NCBI RefSeq assembly: GCF_037860835.1
Contig: NZ_JBBEOG010000009.1
Coordinates: forward strand, 88,533-152,532
Source: Aquipuribacter nitratireducens
Lineage (GTDB): Bacteria; Actinomycetota; Actinomycetes; Actinomycetales; JBBAYJ01
Direction: 5' to 3'
DNA: 64,000 nt
Below are positions 59,304 through 64,000 of the stretch, one piece after another; positions within the stretch are counted from its first letter, which is position 1; the number at the start of each line of letters is the position of its first letter. The notes beneath the pieces are model-generated. The model saw nothing but the letters and a program-made list of their open reading frames with translations, was not told where the DNA came from and ran no database searches. The translations under genes were made by a program, and so were the position numbers.

Positions 59304-59380
59304 CCTCCCGGACGGCGCGGCCTCACCATGGGTCACCGCTGGGACGACGGCGTCCCGGCCCGGGTCCACAGGGGGCTCCC

Positions 59381-60733
59381 ATGCCACGTATCCGCTGGAG
59401 CGCGCTCGCGCTCGCTGTCGTCGCCGCGACGGGAGCGGGGCCGGCCGGCCCCGTGGCCGCCGCCCCTTCCGAGGGGGACCGGGGCATCCGCGTCTCCTCC
59501 CACTCCGCTGAGGCGGAGTCCGCCGGCACGGCCGCCGCCGCGGCCCCGACCGCCACCGTGTCCGTCTCCTCGTGCTTCGTGTACGACTCCTTCGGCGCCG
59601 CCGAGGTCGTCGGCACGGTCACCTCCGACGCCCCGGGCACGGTCTTCACCGTGCGGGTCGTCAGCCCGGGCGTGGAGCAGCAGGAGATGCTCGTCGTCGA
59701 CGCCGGGCAGACACGCCAGTTCTCGATCATCACGGACACCGGACCGGTCGCCACCACGGTGACGGTCGACGGGTCCGTCATCGCCTCGGCGAACCGGACC
59801 GTGGCCGACTGCACGCCGTCGACCGTCTCCGGCGTCTACGGACGCGATGAGATCGTCCGCTGGGACGGCTTCCAGGTCGGTGAGGTCGTCTCGACCTTCA
59901 CCGACGGGAACACGGAGTTCTACGACCTCCTCGTCGACAACTTCGGCTCGGAGACCGGCACCGCGGTCCTCGTGGCCGTGGAGGTGGACGGCACACCCGG
60001 CGAGGAGCTCATGACCTACGACCCGGAGACGGGCACCCAGACGTTCTGGCAGTGGGACGAGGTCGACGGCTTCTCCCCGATCAGCCGCCGGACCTGGTCC
60101 CAGGGCTGGGACGTCGTCGCACCGATCCAGCTCGACGGCGAGGCCCTCAGCGAGCTCGTCGTCTACAACTCCGTCACCGGTCGGCAGGTGCTCGTCAACC
60201 TGTTCTCGAACGGCACCACCGGCACGTACTCCGACCGGCAGTGGTCGCGCGGCTGGGACGTCGTCGAGCCGATCCAGCTCGACGCCGACGCGGCCAGTGA
60301 GCTCGTCGTCTACAACTCCGTCACCGGCCGCCAGGTCCTCGTCAACCTCTTCTCCAACGGGACCACCGGCACGTACTCCGACCGGCAGTGGTCGAAGGGC
60401 TGGGACACCGTCGAGCCCATCCAGCTCGACAGCGACCGTCTCTCCGAGCTCATGGTCTACAACTCGGTCACCGGCCGGCAGGTCCTCGTCAACCTCTTCG
60501 CCAACGGCAGCACCGGCACCTTCTCCGACCGGCAGTGGTCGAGGGGCTGGGACGTCGTCACCGCGGTGGAGAGCGATCGCACCGCTCTGTCGGAGCTCGC
60601 GCTCTACAACTCGGGCACCGGACGTCACGTGCTGATCGACCTCAAGGCCGGCGGCGGGACCGGGACCTACATCGACACCTTCTGGGGCCGCTTCTGGGCG
60701 GACGCCGTCCGCGTCAACCTGGAAGGCGACTGA
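59381..60733 (+). CDS. secreted propeller-repeat protein, paralog 1
   Basis: A 450-residue exported protein. Signal peptide 1-26 (ending PVAA). An Ig-like domain (about 48-150) is bounded by cysteines in SSCFVYDSFG and ADCTP, then GRDEIVRWDGFQVGEVVST. Four to five 49-residue units follow, three near-identical with QLD...SELVVYNSVTGRQVLV-NLFSNG and W-S-R/K-G-W-D. The pattern recalls FG-GAP/VCBS beta-propeller blades with an Asp-rich loop that could bind Ca2+. No catalytic site is seen. ATG 59381 is preceded by AGGGGG. Related genes follow at 61742 and 63323. Confidence 0.8.
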   Translation: MPRIRWSALALAVVAATGAGPAGPVAAAPSEGDRGIRVSSHSAEAESAGTAAAAAPTATVSVSSCFVYDSFGAAEVVGTVTSDAPGTVFTVRVVSPGVEQQEMLVVDAGQTRQFSIITDTGPVATTVTVDGSVIASANRTVADCTPSTVSGVYGRDEIVRWDGFQVGEVVSTFTDGNTEFYDLLVDNFGSETGTAVLVAVEVDGTPGEELMTYDPETGTQTFWQWDEVDGFSPISRRTWSQGWDVVAPIQLDGEALSELVVYNSVTGRQVLVNLFSNGTTGTYSDRQWSRGWDVVEPIQLDADAASELVVYNSVTGRQVLVNLFSNGTTGTYSDRQWSKGWDTVEPIQLDSDRLSELMVYNSVTGRQVLVNLFANGSTGTFSDRQWSRGWDVVTAVESDRTALSELALYNSGTGRHVLIDLKAGGGTGTYIDTFWGRFWADAVRVNLEGD

Positions 60734-60740
60734 CACCTGC

Positions 60741-60777
60741 GACCGCGCCCCGCGCGAGGTGCGTGCGGGGCGCGGTC
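60741..60777. terminator. terminator hairpin after propeller paralog 1
   Basis: GACCGCGCCCCGC (60741-60753), 11-nt loop, GCGGGGCGCGGTC (60765-60777), a perfect 13-bp stem 7 bp after the stop. Confidence 0.8.
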
Positions 60778-60794
60778 TGCAGCACGCTCAGGGC

Positions 60795-61649
60795 ATGAGC
60801 ACCCCGTCGGAGCCGTGCAGCCCCCTCACCGTCGAGTCGGGCGACGGTGCCGCCGTCCGCTTCTGCGCCCACGGCGGGCACGTGCTCGGGTGGACGCCGG
60901 TCGGTGGGACGGAACGGCTGTGGCTGAGCCGCGACACGGAATGCGGGGACGGCGTCGCGATCCGCGGCGGCGTGCCGGTGATCTGGCCGCAGTTCTCCGA
61001 CCGCGGCCCGGGGCCACGCCACGGGGTGGCGCGCGACCGGGCGTGGCAGGTGATGGGCGCCGGGAGCGACGACAGGGGCGACGCGGTCGCACGGCTGCGC
61101 CTGACCGGGGACGCCGGAACGACACCGATCCCGCACGCGTTCGCCCTCCACCTCGAGGTGCGGGCGTCCGGCTCGACGCTCGACATCGAGCTGACGGCCC
61201 GCAACGACGGCACCGACGACCTCACGATGACCGCCGCCCTGCACACCTACCTGCGGGTCGCCTCGACGACCGGCACCCGGGTCACGGGGCTCGAGGGGCT
61301 GCTCGCCCGGCCGAACGACGGGCAGCCTCCGTGGCCGGTCGACGGTCCGATCGAGGTCGTCGGCCCGCTCGACGTCGCCGTCGAGGGCGTCGCGGACGGA
61401 GAGGCGGGTGCCGTCGTCGTCGACGACGGCGGGTCGGGTGCCGTCACCCTCACCGCCCGGGGATTCGACTCGCGCGTGGTGTGGAACCCGGGACCCGGCC
61501 GGGCACCGGGTGACGTCCACGCCGGCGGCGAGGCCGAGTTCGTCTGCGTGGAGCCCGCTCTACTCACCCCCCTGACGCTCGGAGCGGGCCGGTCGTGGCG
61601 TGGGGTTCAGACCCTGTCCGTCGGGTCGGGGAGCGACGCAGCCGGGTGA
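60795..61649 (+). CDS. D-hexose-6-phosphate mutarotase (aldose 1-epimerase family)
   Basis: A 284-residue beta-sandwich enzyme interconverting alpha and beta anomers of hexose 6-phosphates. Family marks: GGHVLGWTP, RGGVPVIWPQFSDRGPGPRHGVAR with the catalytic His, ALHTYLRVAST, and VVWNPGPGRA near the end with the catalytic Glu in FVCVEPALL. ATG 60795. It lies between two of the secreted paralogs, isolated from them by the terminator upstream. Confidence 0.9.
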   Translation: MSTPSEPCSPLTVESGDGAAVRFCAHGGHVLGWTPVGGTERLWLSRDTECGDGVAIRGGVPVIWPQFSDRGPGPRHGVARDRAWQVMGAGSDDRGDAVARLRLTGDAGTTPIPHAFALHLEVRASGSTLDIELTARNDGTDDLTMTAALHTYLRVASTTGTRVTGLEGLLARPNDGQPPWPVDGPIEVVGPLDVAVEGVADGEAGAVVVDDGGSGAVTLTARGFDSRVVWNPGPGRAPGDVHAGGEAEFVCVEPALLTPLTLGAGRSWRGVQTLSVGSGSDAAG

Positions 61650-61686
61650 GTTCCCGTGTGTGCGTTCCCCACGAGGCTGCGGTGGC

Positions 61687-61767
61687 GCATGATGAGCCGC
61701 CGGGGCGAGGGGTCCCGGCCTCTCACCCCAAGGGACTTCCTGTGATCTCAGCCCGATCGGGCGCGCC
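61687..61767 (+). repeat. 81-bp duplicated leader/start region, copy A
   Basis: Identical to 63268-63348 in all but two positions. It starts GCATGATGAG (CATGAT is a weak -10 box), contains AAGGGA as ribosome site, the GTG start and the first nine codons of paralog 2. Upstream of the block the two loci differ. Confidence 0.85.
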
Positions 61768-63136
61768 TGCGCTCGTCCTCCCGCTCGCCCTCGTCGTGGC
61801 CGCCGGCCTCGCCGGCCCCGCGGCCGCTTCCGCCCCCGTCGAGACGCGCGACGTCGCCGGCGACACGCGGGTGGCCGACGGTAGACTCACCCTCCGCCCC
61901 GTCGGGTCGCCCCGATCCGCGCCCGGCACGGCGCGGGTCGCAGCGGCCAGCGCGACGGCGTTCATCTCGTCGTGCTTCGTGTACGACTCGTTCGGCTACG
62001 TCGAGCTCGGAGGCAGCCTCACGGCCGACCCGGCCGCGGACACCGAATTCACCATCCGCATCGTCAACGACATCGAGGACTGGCAGGAGAGCGTCCTCGT
62101 GCCCGCCGGGGAGACGTGGGAGTTCAGCCTCTTCGACGTCACCGGTCCGACGACCGTCACCATCGGTTCGGGTGGCGCGACGCTGGCCTCCGCCAGCCGC
62201 GACGTGCCCGACTGCACCCCCACGACCGTGTCGTCGACCTACGGCAGCGACGAGATCGTCCGCTGGGACGGCTACGGATTCGGGGAGATCGTCAGCACCC
62301 TCACCGACGGCAACACCGAGTGGTTCGACCTCGTCATCGAGGACTCGTTCAGCGACACCGGCACCGCTGTCCTCGTGCCCGTCCAGCTCGACGGGGTGCC
62401 GGGTGAGGAGCTCATGTCCTACGACCCGGTGACGGGCCGGCAGACCTTCTACGCCTACGACGACGTCGTGGGCTACACGCCCGTGAGCACGCGCCTGTGG
62501 TCGAAGGGCTGGGACGTCGTCACGCCCGTGCAGCTCGACGGGGACGCCCTCAGCGAGCTCGTCGTCTACAACTCCGTCACCGGTCGGCAGGTGCTCGTCA
62601 ACCTGTTCGCCAACGGCTCGACCGGCACGTACTCCGACCGGCAGTGGTCCCGCGGGTGGGACGTCGTCGAGCCCGTCCAGCTGGACGCCGACGCGGCCAG
62701 TGAGCTCGTGGTCTACAACTCCGTCACGGGCCGGCAGGTCCTCGTCAACCTCTTCTCCAACGGCACCACGGGCACGTACTCCGACCGGCAGTGGTCGAAG
62801 GGTTGGGACACCGTCGAGCCCATCCAGCTCGACACCGACCGTCTCTCCGAGCTCATGGTCTACAACTCCGTCACCGGCCGGCAGGTCCTCGTCAACCTCT
62901 TCGCGAGCGGCAGCACGGGCACGTTCTCCGACCGGCTGTGGTCGAAGGGCTGGGACGTCGTCACCGCGCTCGAGAGCGACCGGACGGCCCTGTCCGAGGT
63001 GGCGCTCTACAACTCGGCAACCGGCCGCCACGTCCTCATCGACCTCAAGGCCGGCGGCGGCACCGGCACGTTCATCGACACCTACTGGGGCCGGTACTGG
63101 GTCGACGCGGTCCGGGTGAACGTCGAGGGCGACTGA
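61742..63136 (+). CDS. secreted propeller-repeat protein, paralog 2
   Basis: A 464-residue exported protein with the same plan as paralog 1: signal peptide (about 1-30), Ig-like domain with Cys in SSCFVYDSFG and PDCTP, GSDEIVRWDGYGFGEIVST, and 49-residue repeats. Repeats carry QLDGDALSELVVYNSVTG, then NLFANG and DRQWSRGWDVV; the last ends TGRHVLIDLKAGGGTGTF and RVNVEGD. The GTG start at 61742 follows AAGGGA by 7 nt. Nucleotide identity to paralog 1 across the repeats is very high and colinear, so the genes duplicated after the blades had multiplied. Confidence 0.8.
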   Translation: MISARSGAPALVLPLALVVAAGLAGPAAASAPVETRDVAGDTRVADGRLTLRPVGSPRSAPGTARVAAASATAFISSCFVYDSFGYVELGGSLTADPAADTEFTIRIVNDIEDWQESVLVPAGETWEFSLFDVTGPTTVTIGSGGATLASASRDVPDCTPTTVSSTYGSDEIVRWDGYGFGEIVSTLTDGNTEWFDLVIEDSFSDTGTAVLVPVQLDGVPGEELMSYDPVTGRQTFYAYDDVVGYTPVSTRLWSKGWDVVTPVQLDGDALSELVVYNSVTGRQVLVNLFANGSTGTYSDRQWSRGWDVVEPVQLDADAASELVVYNSVTGRQVLVNLFSNGTTGTYSDRQWSKGWDTVEPIQLDTDRLSELMVYNSVTGRQVLVNLFASGSTGTFSDRLWSKGWDVVTALESDRTALSEVALYNSATGRHVLIDLKAGGGTGTFIDTYWGRYWVDAVRVNVEGD

Positions 63137-63167
63137 CCGGTACGGCCTGCGCGCCCGCACCATGATC

Positions 63168-63204
63168 GGATGCCGTCACGGGAGACCTTCCCGTGGCGGC
63201 ATCC
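63168..63204. terminator. terminator hairpin after propeller paralog 2
   Basis: GGATGCCGTCACGGGA (63168-63183), loop GACCT, TCCCGTGGCGGCATCC (63189-63204): a 16-bp stem with one T-G pair, 31 bp after the stop. Confidence 0.8.
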
Positions 63205-63267
63205 GCCGTCGTGGTGACGCACCGGGGTGAGCGTCCGCAACTCGCCGACCTGCCGAGGACAGGTGTC

Positions 63268-63348
63268 GCATGATGAGCCGCCGGGGCGAGGGGTCCCGGT
63301 CTCTCACCCCAAGGGACTTCCTGTGCTCTCAGCCCGATCGGGCGCGCC
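63268..63348 (+). repeat. 81-bp duplicated leader/start region, copy B
   Basis: The second copy of the block at 61687-61767. It includes the ribosome site, the GTG start and the first codons of paralog 3. The two differences are C/T in the leader and A/C in the second codon. Confidence 0.85.
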
Positions 63349-64000
63349 CGCGCTCGCGCTCTCCCTCGTCCTGGCCGCCGGTCTCGCCGGTCTCGCCGGG
63401 CCGGCCGCCGCGACGGTCCACGACGTGCGGCCCGGCTCCGGTGACGTCGCCTCCTACCCCGACGACGGCTTCGTCGTCCGGTCGCTGCCCAACGACGGCC
63501 CGACCGCCGCGTTCGCGGCTGCGGCCGCCACCGTCTCGATCTCGTCGTGCTTCGTGTACGACCAGTTCGGGTTCGTCGAGATCTTCGGCACCGTCACCGC
63601 CGAGGCCGACTCGACCACCGTCTTCGAGGTCACCGTCACCGGCGGTCGGTTCAACAACCAGTACCAGTTCTCCGCCGAGGCCGGCGAGACGCGAGCCTTC
63701 ACGTCCCTCGACTTCGCCGGGGACCTCGAGGTCACGGTCAGCTCGGATGGGGTCGTCCTGGCACGGACGAGCCGCAACGTGCCGGACTGCACGCGGTTCT
63801 CGTCCGCCGGCTACGGCGCGGACGAGATCGTCCGGTGGAGCGGCTACGGCCACGGCGACATCGTCAGGACCCTCACCGACGGCAACACCCGGATCTTCGA
63901 CTGGCTCCGGGAGGAACCCGATCACGCCATCCCGACCGCGGTCCTCGTCCCGGTCCAGCTCGACGGCGTGCCCGGTGAGGAGCTCATGTCCTACGACCCG
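63323..64000 (+). CDS. secreted propeller-repeat protein, paralog 3 (cut by window end)
   Basis: The first 226 codons are present. The signal peptide (about 1-30, AGLAGPAAA) is almost identical in its first residues to paralog 2. The Ig-like domain has SSCFVYDQFGFVEIFG and PDCTRF, then GADEIVRWSGYGHGDIVRT and the first propeller unit up to QLDGVPGEELMSYDP. The N-terminal domain has diverged more than the start region, which points to a recent exchange of the leader. The GTG at 63323 follows AAGGGA. Confidence 0.78.
   Translation, partial: MLSARSGAPALALSLVLAAGLAGLAGPAAATVHDVRPGSGDVASYPDDGFVVRSLPNDGPTAAFAAAAATVSISSCFVYDQFGFVEIFGTVTAEADSTTVFEVTVTGGRFNNQYQFSAEAGETRAFTSLDFAGDLEVTVSSDGVVLARTSRNVPDCTRFSSAGYGADEIVRWSGYGHGDIVRTLTDGNTRIFDWLREEPDHAIPTAVLVPVQLDGVPGEELMSYDP

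Noticed and set aside
1..64000. CRISPR arrays, insertion sequences, prophage or integrase genes
   Set aside because: No regular spacer-repeat array, transposase, integrase or terminal inverted repeat was recognised by eye; the tandem repeats present lie inside or just before genes.

Overview
The window is very GC-rich DNA with densely packed genes, frequent GTG starts, ATGA/GTGA stop-start overlaps and actinobacterial gene orders. It reads as chromosomal DNA of a high-GC Gram-positive actinobacterium. The genus cannot be named from the sequence. No phage, transposase, CRISPR array or replication origin is visible.

Layout. (1) 1-9.6 kb: housekeeping genes (5' end of metG, a class I aminotransferase, rsmI, the protein O-mannosyltransferase pmt), a membrane diguanylate cyclase, small membrane proteins, an aldo/keto reductase and a Phd/VapC-type toxin-antitoxin pair close to tRNA-Ala(CGC). 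(2) 9.9-24.2 kb: a conserved block matching the order I remember around Mycobacterium tuberculosis Rv0985c-Rv0996. The minus strand carries a membrane protein, rimJ, moaB, moaC, moeA and galU. The plus strand carries 5-formyl-THF cyclo-ligase, a Ruc/Rv0991c-like zinc-ribbon chaperone candidate, a SAF protein and mscL. A GAF/GGDEF protein, a penicillin acylase, a K+/H+-type antiporter and folE are interspersed. A near-consensus CIRCE element (HrcA operator) precedes the Ruc-like gene. (3) 24.2-31.6 kb: a large SF1-helicase-like protein without the Walker A lysine, a K+ channel whose 3' end overlaps an EamA transporter antisense, a DUF5995 protein and a sirtuin.

(4) 31.6-47.5 kb: a surface-apparatus region. 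A ten-gene minus-strand tad operon runs from a SAF/CpaB-like gene through CpaE, CpaF, TadB, TadC, a Flp-type pilin and three TadE-like pseudopilins to a LysM-transmembrane-BTAD protein. Next to it are a sigma-factor-like gene and a minimal type VII secretion pair: one WXG100-like protein lacking the WXG tripeptide, and one FHA/three-P-loop EssC/EccC ATPase. (5) 47.5-54.4 kb: an FMN reductase, a PRC-barrel/DUF2382 stress protein, tRNA-Arg(CCT), a FitAB-like toxin-antitoxin pair, a self-regulated TetR operon with two tandem palindromic operators, and a MacB-like ABC transporter with its own TetR gene.

(6) 54.4-64 kb: mostly exported proteins. They include a choice-of-anchor-B/PA-domain protein, an alpha/beta-hydrolase, a HAD phosphatase, a DUF305 membrane protein and three paralogous secreted proteins. 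Two of these paralogs carry 49-residue beta-propeller-like repeats; the third is cut by the window end. A hexose-6-phosphate mutarotase gene lies between the first and second. The second and third share an 81-bp 5' region with two mismatches. Intergenic gaps are short (longest about 265 bp). Perfect or near-perfect long hairpins mark several gene ends.
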